Source: Lactobacillus crispatus (GTDB lineage Bacteria; Bacillota; Bacilli; Lactobacillales; Lactobacillaceae). Taken from it: a stretch of DNA of 64,000 nucleotides. The stretch is from contig NZ_CP072197.1 of NCBI RefSeq assembly GCF_018987235.1, positions 992,001 to 1,056,000 on the forward strand. Direction: 5' to 3'. A program made the translations under genes and the position numbers. The notes beneath the pieces are model-generated. The model was given only the letters and a program-made list of their open reading frames with translations. It had not been told where the DNA came from and made no database searches. This document shows, piece after piece, positions 1-10,579 of this stretch (the first letter of the stretch is position 1; each line of letters begins with the position of its first letter).

Positions 1-315
1 AAGGAAAATACTTTTGCTAATAAAACACTCCCTCAATACGTTATGATTAATGTTCGTACTGATACACCCGTTAACCTAGTATCTGCATTTGAAACACCAG
101 TTAGATCTGAAGGTGGCTACGTTGATAAATCTATCGATCGATTAGAGGATGAATATAAAAATTCCTTGAAATTTGTAGATAAGCCTGTGTTTAATGTCGA
201 ATTGACGAATAGTGAGAATATAGTCGACAATCAGGCTGAAAATATTGATGATTTAATTAATCAAACTGCTGAATTCGTAAAACAGGAGTTAGAAAATGAA
301 GACAGCAACGATTAG
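1..315 (+). CDS. cas7e: Cas7e (CasC/Cse4), Cascade backbone subunit, 3' end only
   Basis: Frame 1 is open from the first base to the TAG at 313-315, so the 5' part of the gene lies outside the window. The visible 104 residues carry the type I-E Cas7 C-terminal signature around the segment NVRTDTPVNLVSAFETPV, followed by an acidic tail. In this family Cas7e forms the six-subunit helical backbone that coats the crRNA spacer in Cascade. The stop overlaps the cas5e start at 296 by 20 nt, which is typical of translational coupling. The methionine at 43 is internal, because the conserved sequence continues upstream of it. Identity rests on motif and on the cas5e-cas6e-cas1e-cas2e order that follows. 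Confidence 0.9.
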   Translation, partial: KENTFANKTLPQYVMINVRTDTPVNLVSAFETPVRSEGGYVDKSIDRLEDEYKNSLKFVDKPVFNVELTNSENIVDNQAENIDDLINQTAEFVKQELENEDSND

Positions 316-1021
316 ATTGACTGCGCCACTTCAGTCTTATGGTAATTCTGCATCTTTTAATCAAAGAACTAGTGATAGTTATCCAACCAAAAGTGCTATT
401 GTAGGTATGATTGCAGCTGCATTGGGCTACTCAAGAGAAGATAATGAAAAAATTTTGGAGCTAAATAATTTATTATTTGCTGTTCGAATTGAGCAATCAG
501 GCAAAATGTTGACAGAGTTTCAAACAGTGGAATACAGAAAGAGTGCAAGCAAGACTGCTCGAAAGTTAACGTATCGTGATTTTATTCAAGATGGAGTTTT
601 CATGGTAGCGATTGGCAGCGATGATGATCAATTGATCGAAAACATCAAAGAAGCACTTGAACATCCAAAATTTCAGCTTTATTTAGGAAGACGGTCTAAT
701 CCGCCAGCTGGTCCACTTAAAATTGATATTTTTGATGGAAAAAATCCCTTACAAGTACTAGAAGATATGCCCTGGCAAGCTTCAGATTGGTATAAGAGGA
801 GCTTTAAGTCGTCACAATTTCTAACTAGAATAATTGCTGATGCTAGTTTAGATCCTGAAAGTACCCCCTTAATGAAAAAAGATAAAGTGGGCTCTTTTGA
901 TCAAAAAGATAGATATTATCAATATCGTCCTATCGTAATCAAAAAAGCAGTTAAACTTAAAAATTCAGAAAATAATCAGACATCAGATAATACTGATTGG
1001 GATTTTTGGTCATTTGTGTAG
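296..1021 (+). CDS. cas5e: Cas5e (CasD), Cascade subunit binding the crRNA 5' handle
   Basis: This 241-residue protein matches the usual Cas5e length of about 220-250. The N-terminus has the RAMP-like strand ATIRLTAPLQSYG and the downstream PTKSAIVGMIAAALGY segment, both hallmarks of Cas5e. A glycine-bearing stretch, YLGRRSNPPAGP (about 123-134), is also typical. In known Cascades Cas5e caps the crRNA 5' handle. The ATG lies inside the end of cas7e (20-nt overlap) and cas6e starts 10 nt downstream after a GGAGGG-type ribosome binding site, so all are one operon. Confidence 0.92.
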   Translation: MKTATIRLTAPLQSYGNSASFNQRTSDSYPTKSAIVGMIAAALGYSREDNEKILELNNLLFAVRIEQSGKMLTEFQTVEYRKSASKTARKLTYRDFIQDGVFMVAIGSDDDQLIENIKEALEHPKFQLYLGRRSNPPAGPLKIDIFDGKNPLQVLEDMPWQASDWYKRSFKSSQFLTRIIADASLDPESTPLMKKDKVGSFDQKDRYYQYRPIVIKKAVKLKNSENNQTSDNTDWDFWSFV

Positions 1022-1030
1022 GAGGGTAGA

Positions 1031-3532
<2,502 letters not shown>

Positions 3533-3547
3533 TCATTACAAAGTGAA

Positions 3548-3582
3548 AAAACGGTGCTAACCTTAATGGCTAGTACCGTTTT
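3548..3582. terminator. Bidirectional terminator between cas2e and the PPDK regulator gene
   Basis: AAAACGGT (3548-3555) and ACCGTTTT (3575-3582) form the outer stem. Further partial pairing (CTA/TAG, CC/GG) lies inside. A/T runs at both ends suit termination of the cas operon on the plus strand and of the convergent minus-strand gene. Confidence 0.75.
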
Positions 3583-3609
3583 AATTATGCCTATTGAAAG
3601 TATCTATTA

Positions 3610-4446
3610 TTACTTAGCGTAATCATCAATGCCCAAGTGCTCCAAAATAAGTGCGGCAGTTTCTTCAATGGAGCGGTGAGCAACATTAATTACATAGCAA
3701 CCTAATTTTTTATAAAGTGCTTGTGTTGATTCAAGCTCCTTGTTGATTGAATCCATATTAGAATAAGTAGTATCAGGATTCAAACCATAAGCGATCATTC
3801 TTTGACGTCTGATTTCGTTCAATACAGATGGATCGTTAGTCAAGCCAATAATTTTCTTAGGATCAATTTCATAGATTTCTTTTGGAATGTGAGTTTCAGG
3901 AACAAGTGGTAAATTAGCTACCTTTAAGTTCTTATTGGCCAAGAACAAAGATAGTGGAGTCTTAGAAGTTCTTGATACCCCAAGTAAAACAACGTCAGCT
4001 TCCAAGAAACCTTTCGGATCTTTACCATCATCATACATTACAGCGAATTCCATTGCAGAAATTCTATCAAAGTACTTTTGATTTAAGCTATGCTGTGCAC
4101 CAATTTTTTGATCTGGTGTCATATGAGTAGTTTGTTGAATTGCTTCAACTACAGGTGAAAAGATGTCAACACATTCAACATTATGCTCACGGGCAAATTT
4201 GATAACTGGCATTTGCATTTCATCTTTAACCAAACTATAGATAATTACCAAGTTTGGATATTTTTCAATTTCTGTTAAAACTTCGTCCAACTTCTTTTGG
4301 TTAGTGATAAAGGGGTAACGACGATAGTTGATATTGCAGTTAGGAAATTCTGCAGCTGCAGCTGTGGCGTTACTAAAAGCAGTGTCACCAGCCGCATCAG
4401 AAATAATAATAATGTTTAATTCATTTTGGTCTTTTGTTTCTACCAT
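3610..4446 (-). CDS. Pyruvate, phosphate dikinase / PEP synthase regulatory protein (DUF299 kinase-pyrophosphorylase)
   Basis: The 278-residue protein has the usual length of the DUF299/PDRP family. It shows the P-loop-like motif GVSRTSKTP at about 156-164 and the N-terminal IIIISDAAGDTA segment. Members phosphorylate a threonine of PPDK or PEP synthase using ADP and reverse this by phosphorolysis. The target enzyme is not encoded in this window. A well-placed GAGGAG ribosome binding site precedes the ATG. A TATAAT-like -10 lies on the minus strand at 4488-4493. In Bacillus the homologue sits in the glyS-dnaG area, so its presence next to the same housekeeping cluster agrees with common ancestry. 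Confidence 0.88.
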   Translation of the reverse strand: MVETKDQNELNIIIISDAAGDTAFSNATAAAAEFPNCNINYRRYPFITNQKKLDEVLTEIEKYPNLVIIYSLVKDEMQMPVIKFAREHNVECVDIFSPVVEAIQQTTHMTPDQKIGAQHSLNQKYFDRISAMEFAVMYDDGKDPKGFLEADVVLLGVSRTSKTPLSLFLANKNLKVANLPLVPETHIPKEIYEIDPKKIIGLTNDPSVLNEIRRQRMIAYGLNPDTTYSNMDSINKELESTQALYKKLGCYVINVAHRSIEETAALILEHLGIDDYAK

Positions 4447-4561
4447 ATTAAGCTCCTCGTGTATTATTAAATATCTTTCTGAAAATAATTATACTATTAA
4501 TGAAAGCGGATTAACAATAAAAACTCAGCTCTTTTATTAAGGTAAAGTAGTCGGTTTATTT

Positions 4562-4575
4562 AACTTAAAAATTTA
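4562..4575 (+). repeat. Left copy of the 14-bp direct repeat flanking the IS30 element
   Basis: AACTTAAAAATTTA occurs here and again at 5740-5753, directly abutting the inferred element ends. It is either the target-site duplication or a pre-existing repeat used at insertion. Confidence 0.7.
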
Positions 4576-5739
4576 CCCGGATTTAAAATTGAAGTGCAAC
4601 ACCAAGTGTTAAACAAAAAGGCCATGAAGACCTAAACTTGAAGTGACGAAAAATCAAGAAAGGAAGATCTTCATGACCAATTCAAATTCTAGCATTTCTA
4701 AGCACTATCATCAATTAACCAGCGTACAACGTGGACAAATTCAAGCAATGCTGGATTCCGGCATAACTTCCCGTACTGTTATCGCTCAAGAAGTCGGCTG
4801 CCATAAGTCGACAATCAGTCGCGAAATCAAACGCGGAAGCGTCCTGCAAAGAGACAGCAGCTATTTATTGTATGAGCACTATTACGCTGATACTGCACAG
4901 CTTTATTATGAGAAGCGTCGCAAAAACTGCTATCAGCGCAATCCATTGAAGCATTATGCTGTCTTTTTGAGAATGCTCTCCAGACGCTTCAAAGCTAAAT
5001 TTGATGCCACCAGCATCGATGAATTCGTTGGTGAATTCAAAAGGACTATGCCAGGCTACCCTTGTCCCAGCACACCAACTGTCTATCGCTATATTGATCA
5101 GGGCTTGCTGGACATAAGCAATATTGATCTGCCTATGAAGCTCAAAAGACGCAGGAACAAGCGTCATCACGGCCAGAGCGGTCATGCTTTGCACAAGAAG
5201 AATCTTGGCAATTCCATTGAACAGCGTCCTAAAGAGATTGAAGACAGAAAAACGCCGCTGCACTGGGAAGGAGATCTGGTTAAAGGCGTCAGACGCAAGA
5301 ATCAGCCTGCTTTAATGACTTTGACCGAAAGAACCACACGCTTTGAAGTAGTTATCAAGATTCCTGACTATCGGGCAAGCACATGCCAAAGGCTGCTTCA
5401 AAATGAGATTGACAGACATCCTGCCTGGTTTAAATCGATCACGTTTGACAATGGCTCTGAGTTTGCGGATATGACCAAGATCAAAGGCTGCCAGATCTAC
5501 TTCGCCCACCCATATTCTCCATGGGAAAGAGGCACCAATGAGAACTGCAATGGACTTCTGCGTCAATTCTTCCCTAAAGGCAAAAGCATGAAAGATAAGT
5601 CAGCTGCTTATGTTCAACAGGCAACTGATGCCATTAACCGCAAACATCGTCGAATCCTTCAATATCACACAGCAGAAGAACTCTTCAAGCAATATATTTC
5701 CTCATAGCCTAACTGTTGCACTTAATTTGACAATTCAGG
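4576..5739 (+). mobile_element. IS30-family insertion sequence, 1164 bp
   Basis: The element holds one transposase gene. Its imperfect terminal inverted repeats are about 26 bp with 19 matches, the inner part AAGTGCAACA being identical at both ends. It is flanked by a perfect 14-bp direct repeat, AACTTAAAAATTTA, at 4562-4575 and 5740-5753. It sits between the PPDK regulator gene and the rpsU promoter and leaves both intact. The direct repeat is longer than the 2-3 bp usual for IS30, so the exact ends should be treated as provisional. Confidence 0.8.
4673..5707 (+). CDS. IS30-family transposase (DDE)
   Basis: The protein has 344 residues from the ATG at 4673, which follows an AGGAAG ribosome binding site. 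A GTG 30 nt upstream is possible but less likely. An N-terminal helix-turn-helix (QLTSVQRGQIQAML onward) recognises the ends. The C-terminal integrase-like domain shows the three acidic positions in HWEGDLVKG, TFDNGSEF and PWERGTNENCNG. The frame is intact, so the element may be active. Codon use is somewhat richer in GC than the neighbouring genes, which fits recent mobility. Confidence 0.93.
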   Translation: MTNSNSSISKHYHQLTSVQRGQIQAMLDSGITSRTVIAQEVGCHKSTISREIKRGSVLQRDSSYLLYEHYYADTAQLYYEKRRKNCYQRNPLKHYAVFLRMLSRRFKAKFDATSIDEFVGEFKRTMPGYPCPSTPTVYRYIDQGLLDISNIDLPMKLKRRRNKRHHGQSGHALHKKNLGNSIEQRPKEIEDRKTPLHWEGDLVKGVRRKNQPALMTLTERTTRFEVVIKIPDYRASTCQRLLQNEIDRHPAWFKSITFDNGSEFADMTKIKGCQIYFAHPYSPWERGTNENCNGLLRQFFPKGKSMKDKSAAYVQQATDAINRKHRRILQYHTAEELFKQYISS

Positions 5740-5753
5740 AACTTAAAAATTTA
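5740..5753 (+). repeat. Right copy of the 14-bp direct repeat flanking the IS30 element
   Basis: Identical to 4562-4575. It lies just upstream of the rpsU promoter, so the insertion stopped short of the -35 box at 5775. Confidence 0.7.
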
Positions 5754-5774
5754 TCAAAAAGTTTTTGAATTGTA

Positions 5775-5802
5775 TTGACCCTAAAGATTAGTTTGGTATA
5801 AT
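5775..5802 (+). promoter_or_regulatory. Promoter of rpsU
   Basis: TTGACC at 5775-5780, a 16-nt spacer, then TATAAT at 5797-5802 preceded by TGG (extended -10). This is a near-consensus housekeeping promoter about 50 nt upstream of the rpsU start. Confidence 0.8.
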
Positions 5803-5851
5803 TTAAGTAAATGTATGGCGTAACGCCAAGAAATGGAAGGAGGGATCACAC

Positions 5852-6028
5852 ATGGCTAAGACAATCGTTCACGAAAACGAGTCTATTGATGATGCTCTTC
5901 GTCGTTTCAAGCGTTCCGTTTCAAGAAGTGGTACCTTACAAGAATACCGCAAGCGCGAATTCTACGAAAAACCTAGTGTTCGTAGAAAGTTGAAGTCTGA
6001 AGCTGCACGTAAGCGTAGACATTATTAA
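5852..6028 (+). CDS. rpsU: 30S ribosomal protein S21
   Basis: A 58-residue frame starts with ATG at 5852 after a GGAGGGAT ribosome binding site and ends with TAA at 6026-6028. The product begins [20 protein letters not shown] and ends in the basic tail [14 protein letters not shown], which is diagnostic for S21. S21 joins the small subunit near the anti-Shine-Dalgarno region. The gene has its own promoter and terminator and heads the rpsU-yqeY-phoH-ybeY-era cluster found widely in Firmicutes. Confidence 0.96.
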
Positions 6029-6040
6029 TAAACTACTGAG

Positions 6041-6070
6041 AAAGCTACCTGTTTTTGGGTAGCTTTTCTT
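6041..6070 (+). terminator. rpsU terminator
   Basis: AAAGCTACC and GGGTAGCTTTT form a nine-pair stem with a short T-rich loop and a T-rich tail, 12 nt after the rpsU stop. Confidence 0.85.
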
Positions 6071-6188
6071 TTTGACTTCTTGAAGCATAATTTTGATTAT
6101 GTTAAGTAAATATTTGTTAGTTTTATTTTAGTTAAGAACATAGTTTGTTATAATACTATTGGGTTTTTAATAGAAAGAAGGATATTAG

Positions 6189-6632
6189 ATGAGTTTGTCA
6201 GATCAAATCATGGCTGATATGAAATCAGCTATGAAGAATCACGACAAGACAACTCTTAATACTGTCCGGATGATCAAATCGGCCTTAATGAATGAAAAAA
6301 TTAAAGCAGGACACGATTTAACTCCAGATGAAGAATTAACTGTTCTTAATCGTGAAAAGAAGCAAAGAGAAGAATCGATTGACGAATTTATTAAGGCTAA
6401 TCGTGATGATTTAGCTGAAGAAACCAAAAAAGAATTAGCAGTTGTAGAAAAGTACATGCCTAAGCAAATGAATCAGGATGAACTTAGAGCAGCTGTTAAG
6501 GAAACAATTGATGAAGTTGGTGCTAAAGGTAAGTCTGACTTTGGTAAGGTAATGAAAGCTTTAATGCCAAAGATTAAGGGACGTGCCGATGGCAAGGCTG
6601 CTTCGCAAGCAGTTCGTGATCAGCTAAATTAG
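6189..6632 (+). CDS. yqeY: YqeY/GatB-like protein
   Basis: This 147-residue, highly charged helical protein starts MSLSDQIMADMKSAMKNHDK and is typical of the YqeY family, whose C-terminal part resembles the tRNA-binding tail domain of GatB. Length and position directly downstream of rpsU match the conserved arrangement. An exact function is not established for the family. An AGAAAGAAGG ribosome binding site sits 7 nt before the ATG. A TATAAT box at 6149-6154 suggests its own promoter. Confidence 0.9.
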   Translation: MSLSDQIMADMKSAMKNHDKTTLNTVRMIKSALMNEKIKAGHDLTPDEELTVLNREKKQREESIDEFIKANRDDLAEETKKELAVVEKYMPKQMNQDELRAAVKETIDEVGAKGKSDFGKVMKALMPKIKGRADGKAASQAVRDQLN

Positions 6633-6657
6633 TAGTAACAAGAAGGAGCGGGTCTAT

Positions 6658-7617
6658 TTGGCTCAAACAACTTTTACACCTCAAAGACCAGAAAATATTC
6701 AAAAACTAGTTGGAGTTAATGATGGAAATTTAAAGCTTCTTTCTGAAGGTTATGATCTTTCTGTGTCAGATGTCGGTAATGAGATTGTCATTGCAGGAGA
6801 CGATGAAGAGAAGATCAAGAAGGTAGTTGCTGTTCTAAAGGCACTCGATAGTGTTGTGAATACTGGTGTTAACATCGGTGCGCCCGACACAGTAAGTGCG
6901 ATGAAGATGGCTGACAAGGGTACCACAGAGTACTTTGCAGACCTATATAAAAAGGTTTTGATTAGGGATGCTAAAGGTAGACCTATCAGAGTCAAGAATA
7001 TGGGACAAAAGCGTTATGTCGAAGCTATTGATAAATCTGATGTTGTCTTTGGAATAGGACCAGCTGGAACGGGGAAAACATTCTTAGCCGTAGTTTGTGC
7101 AATTGCCGCCTTTAAGAAGGGAGAAGTTTCTCGAATCATTTTGACTAGGCCAGCTGTTGAAGCTGGTGAATCACTTGGATTTTTACCTGGTGACTTGAAA
7201 GAAAAAGTTGATCCATATTTGAGACCAATTTATGACTCCTTGTATGCTATTCTTGGGACTAATACGACTGACCGTTTGATGGAACGAGGCGTAATTGAAG
7301 TTGCTCCACTTGCTTATATGCGTGGACGAACTTTAGATGACGCTTTTGTAATTCTTGATGAAGCCCAGAACACTACAGATGCCCAGATGAAGATGTTTTT
7401 AACTAGACTTGGATTTAATTCTAAGATGGTCGTAAACGGTGATATGACACAGGTCGATTTACCTGGTCGACAGCATAGCGGGTTAATTGATGCTAGACAT
7501 ATCTTGAAGAATATCGACCAAATTAAATTTATCAACTTTTCTGCTAATGATGTTGTTCGTCACCCTGTAGTTGCGAAAATTATTACTGCTTATGAAAAAG
7601 AGGACATTAAACACTAA
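6658..7617 (+). CDS. phoH: PhoH-like ATPase
   Basis: The 319-residue protein carries a KH-like N-terminal region and a P-loop NTPase domain. Walker A is GPAGTGKT (about 134-141), and Walker B is AFVILDEAQNT near residue 230. Family members are associated with RNA metabolism, and the constant pairing with ybeY supports a role in rRNA or RNA quality control. The start is TTG at 6658 after AAGGAGCGGG, a strong ribosome binding site. ybeY follows after 2 nt, so the genes are co-transcribed. Confidence 0.93.
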   Translation: MAQTTFTPQRPENIQKLVGVNDGNLKLLSEGYDLSVSDVGNEIVIAGDDEEKIKKVVAVLKALDSVVNTGVNIGAPDTVSAMKMADKGTTEYFADLYKKVLIRDAKGRPIRVKNMGQKRYVEAIDKSDVVFGIGPAGTGKTFLAVVCAIAAFKKGEVSRIILTRPAVEAGESLGFLPGDLKEKVDPYLRPIYDSLYAILGTNTTDRLMERGVIEVAPLAYMRGRTLDDAFVILDEAQNTTDAQMKMFLTRLGFNSKMVVNGDMTQVDLPGRQHSGLIDARHILKNIDQIKFINFSANDVVRHPVVAKIITAYEKEDIKH

Positions 7618-7619
7618 AA

Positions 7620-8144
7620 ATGGATCCAATTGATATTACTTATAATGATGAAGTTGGCTTTTTAGATGATGAAAAGCGTAACTGGCAAGACTGGATTATG
7701 AAACTTTTGCTGCTAGCTAAGAAGGAAATTGGCAAAGGTAACAACTTAGAGATGAGTATTAACTTTGTTGACGAAGATCGTAGTCATGAAATTAATCTAA
7801 AGTATCGTGACAAAGACCGTCCTACTGATGTAATTTCCTTTGCAATTGAAGATGGTGAGGATTCAATTGATCTTGCAGCATTTGCAGATGATCCAGACTT
7901 TCAAGAGGATATCGGTGATCTATTTATGTGTCCTAGTGTGATTAAGCGTCACAGTAAAGAGTATGGTACAGGTTTTGATCGAGAATTTGGATATACAATA
8001 GTCCATGGCTTTTTACATTTAAACGGCTACGACCACATTAAGCCGGATGAGGCCAAAGAAATGTTTGGTATTCAAGGAAAAGTGTTAGAAGATTATGGTT
8101 TGCCATTGTATCCTGATCAATTAGATGAAGGCAGAGGTAAATAA
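7620..8144 (+). CDS. ybeY: Endoribonuclease YbeY (rRNA maturation factor)
   Basis: The 174-residue protein contains the zinc site [11 protein letters not shown] with His129, His133 and His139 (H-x3-H-x5-H). It also contains the upstream RYDKDR-like segment [13 protein letters not shown]. YbeY is a metal-dependent RNase needed for 16S 3'-end maturation and ribosome quality control. The ATG lies 2 nt after the phoH stop with a weak ribosome binding site, so translation probably depends on coupling. The last base of the stop codon is the first base of era. Confidence 0.95.
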   Translation: MDPIDITYNDEVGFLDDEKRNWQDWIMKLLLLAKKEIGKGNNLEMSINFVDEDRSHEINLKYRDKDRPTDVISFAIEDGEDSIDLAAFADDPDFQEDIGDLFMCPSVIKRHSKEYGTGFDREFGYTIVHGFLHLNGYDHIKPDEAKEMFGIQGKVLEDYGLPLYPDQLDEGRGK

Positions 8145-9046
8145 TGGAAGAAAAAGAGTTTAAGTCTGGCTTTGTTGCTTTAGTTGGTCGTCCCAATGTT
8201 GGAAAATCAACTTTAATGAACTATTTAGTTGGTCAAAAAGTTGCCATTACGTCTAATAAACCACAAACGACTCGTAATCGCATTTCGGGTATTTATACTT
8301 CAGATGAAATGCAAGTTGTTTTTGTAGATACGCCAGGTATTTTTAAGCCTCATTCAAAACTTGACGACTATATGGATAAGGCTAGTGTATCTAGTTTGAA
8401 TGACGTTGATTTAGTTTTATTCATGGTTGAACCTGAGGAAATGGGTAAGGGCGATCAATACATTGCCAACTTGTTAAAAGAAGTAAAAGTTCCTGTTCTT
8501 TTAGTAATTAATAAAGTTGATGAAATTCATCCTAATAAGCTTTTGCCAATTATGGATTCATATCACAAACTTGAGGGCTTTAAAGAAATACTACCGATTT
8601 CTGCTACTCAAGGAATTGGGATTGAAGATCTGCTTAAAACAATTAAGGAATATTTGCCAGTAGGCCCACAATATTATGGTGCTGATCAGATCACAGATCG
8701 GCCTGAATATTTTGTGGTAGCCGAGTTAATTCGTGAACAAATTCTGCGACTGACTTCACAAGAAGTACCACATGCTACTGCTGTCGCAGTTGATCATATG
8801 AATACTCATCAAAATGGCAAGCTCTTGATTGAAGCGACTATCTATGTTGAGAAAGACGGTCAAAAAGGCATTATTATTGGTAAGGGCGGTAAGATGCTCA
8901 AGCAGATTGGGATTAATTCACGTCAAGAGATTGAAAGATTGCTTGGTGAAAAGGTCAACTTGCGTCTTTGGGTTAAGGTCCAACATAACTGGCGTTCTGA
9001 CCCTAACTTTTTAAAGCGAATAGGCTATGACAAAAAAGAACTTTAG
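8144..9046 (+). CDS. era: GTPase Era
   Basis: The 300-residue protein has the G1 motif GRPNVGKS, G3 DTPG and G4 NKVD, followed by a C-terminal KH domain (about 200-300) with the loop [11 protein letters not shown]. Era binds the 3' end of 16S rRNA during 30S assembly. It overlaps ybeY by one base. In many Firmicutes recO follows era directly, but here 737 bp holding a CRISPR array separates them. Confidence 0.97.
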   Translation: MEEKEFKSGFVALVGRPNVGKSTLMNYLVGQKVAITSNKPQTTRNRISGIYTSDEMQVVFVDTPGIFKPHSKLDDYMDKASVSSLNDVDLVLFMVEPEEMGKGDQYIANLLKEVKVPVLLVINKVDEIHPNKLLPIMDSYHKLEGFKEILPISATQGIGIEDLLKTIKEYLPVGPQYYGADQITDRPEYFVVAELIREQILRLTSQEVPHATAVAVDHMNTHQNGKLLIEATIYVEKDGQKGIIIGKGGKMLKQIGINSRQEIERLLGEKVNLRLWVKVQHNWRSDPNFLKRIGYDKKEL

Positions 9047-9229
9047 TTGAATTACTGTTGTATAAGCGTTGTCGAAAGATGACGTCTTTTTTGTATGTTT
9101 AGGGAGACAAGAAAATTCTATTCGTTGGATGACTAATGAGACAGAAATAGATACAATAGTAATTGACAAAGTGATGAAATTTGGGGATCTATTGTTTTGT
9201 GATTGTTGTTATATTGGGATTTGTTTACC
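9047..9229 (+). promoter_or_regulatory. Region between era and the CRISPR array; putative leader
   Basis: A weak hairpin with a T run (AAAGA 9075-9079, TCTTT 9085-9089) may end the era transcript. The rest is AT-rich and adjoins the first, non-degenerate repeat, as expected for a leader. TTGACA at 9163-9168 is a good -35 match, but no convincing -10 lies 16-18 nt after it. TATATT at 9210-9215 is an alternative -10. The leader role is inferred from array polarity, because the degenerate repeat is at the far end. I see no coding sequence here. Confidence 0.6.
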
Positions 9230-9686
9230 GTATTCTCCACGTGTGTGGAGGTGATCCTAGTTGCCCTGATACCGAACGGGATCCGTACCGGTATTCTCCA
9301 CGTGTGTGGAGGTGATCCTCAAAATCAACTAAAACGACCGTAGAATCGCTCGTATTCTCCACGTGTGTGGAGGTGATCCTATTAGTGTCTCTGCCGGCAT
9401 TTTCACGATGATGTATTCTCCACGTGTGTGGAGGTGATCCACTATCTTTAGGAACATAACCTCGCTTGATCATGGTATTCTCCACGTGTGTGGAGGTGAT
9501 CCTAGTTGCCCTGATACCGAACGGGATCCGTACCGGTATTCTCCACGTGTGTGGAGGTGATCCCCCCCTAATATCATCTTTTTTAATTGAAAACCAAGTA
9601 TTCTCCACGTGTGTGGAGGTGATCCTATGCAGAGTGGCGTGCATGTCATGATTACAGGGTATTCTCCACGTATGTGGAGGCTGAAA
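9230..9686 (+). CRISPR. Type I-E CRISPR array: 8 repeats, 7 spacers
   Basis: The 28-nt repeats begin at 9230, 9291, 9352, 9413, 9475, 9536, 9598 and 9659. The first seven are identical, starting GTATTCTCCACGTGTG and ending TGGAGGTGATCC. The eighth (9659-9686) has CGTATG in the loop and a divergent 3' end (CTGAAA), marking the trailer end, so the leader is on the left. Spacers are 33 nt, with two of 34 nt (9441-9474 and 9564-9597). Spacer 1 (9258-9290) and spacer 5 (9503-9535) are identical. Each repeat can fold CTCCAC-GTGT-GTGGAG, suited to Cas6e. Repeat type fits the cas genes at 1-3532, although these lie about 5.7 kb away. Spacer targets cannot be told from the sequence alone. Confidence 0.98.
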
Positions 9687-9783
9687 CAGCAGTCTTTTTG
9701 TACTATAGACTATTTATGATATTATGATATCTTCATCAGAATATCTATAAAAAATTAATTTTAAATACTAAAGGAGTCATAAT

Positions 9784-10539
9784 ATGGCACGTGAACTAAA
9801 ACAAGTTCAGGGTATTATCTTTAAAAGGCAGAAATATAAAGAAGCAGATTTATTAGCCAAAATTATGACTAAACAAGATGGAATTATGACTCTGATTGTT
9901 AAAGGAGCCCTGAGGCCTAAATCACGATTAAGTGCAGCAACATTAAATTTTTCTATTGGTACTTACGTAATTTATACGAGCGGAAAGGGCTTAAGTAATT
10001 TACGCACATATAAAGAGGCAAGGCAGTTTGATGGCTTATATAATGATTTAACCAAGAACGCTTATATTTCTTTTATTTTTGATTTAATTGATCACGCCTT
10101 TGTAGAATATCAGCCAATTGGTAAATATTATGATTTAGCTTTATTCGCTTTGAAAAAAATAGATAATGGCGTTGATGCAGAAATGATTACACAAATTGTG
10201 CAGATGAAAATATTAGCAGCATATGGTGTTGAGCCACAGCTAAAGCATTGTGTTATTTGTGGTAAGGAAAAAGGCGTTTTTGATTATTCGATTAAAATGG
10301 GTGGAGTTATTTGTAGCGATCATTTTAGTACAGTCACTAGCCGAATGCATTTAAAGCCAAAAGAAACTGCTGTAATTAGAACAATTGGCTTATTACCGAT
10401 TGAGCGATTAGGCGATATTAAAATTAATGAAGAAACGAAGAGGGCTACTAGAAAAGCGATTGATCGTATTTACCATGAAACGATAGGCCTAAATTTAAAG
10501 ACTAAGAAATTTTTAGATGAATTAAAACTTTTTAGTTAG
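9784..10539 (+). CDS. recO: DNA repair protein RecO
   Basis: The 251-residue protein has an N-terminal OB-fold region starting near residue 6 ([16 protein letters not shown]). A zinc-type cysteine pair lies in CVICGKEKG (about 157), and a further cysteine in VICSDH. RecO loads RecA on SSB-coated DNA together with RecR. The ATG follows AAGGAGTCATA. The 97 bp between the last CRISPR repeat and this gene must hold its promoter if array transcription stops, and no strong consensus box is visible there. Confidence 0.95.
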   Translation: MARELKQVQGIIFKRQKYKEADLLAKIMTKQDGIMTLIVKGALRPKSRLSAATLNFSIGTYVIYTSGKGLSNLRTYKEARQFDGLYNDLTKNAYISFIFDLIDHAFVEYQPIGKYYDLALFALKKIDNGVDAEMITQIVQMKILAAYGVEPQLKHCVICGKEKGVFDYSIKMGGVICSDHFSTVTSRMHLKPKETAVIRTIGLLPIERLGDIKINEETKRATRKAIDRIYHETIGLNLKTKKFLDELKLFS

Positions 10540-10579
10540 TAAAAATCTGGTTTTACCATGACCCATGTGTTAAAATAAA

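Noticed and set aside
4328-4540. Open frame of 70 codons antisense to the PPDK regulator start
   Set aside because: It is a shadow of the real gene without a ribosome binding site.
5811-5993. Open frame of 60 codons overlapping rpsU
   Set aside because: It is in another frame than the certain S21 gene and lacks a start signal.
9069-9254. Open frame of 61 codons reading through the leader into repeat 1
   Set aside because: No ribosome binding site or homology, and it ends inside the CRISPR repeat.
9225-9644. Open frame of 139 codons on the minus strand across the CRISPR array
   Set aside because: The repeated THVEN-type peptide is just translated CRISPR repeats; 61-62 nt periodicity keeps frames open by chance.
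9466-9651. Open frame of 61 codons on the plus strand in the array
   Set aside because: Again translated repeats (FSTCVEVIL pattern), with no ribosome binding site.
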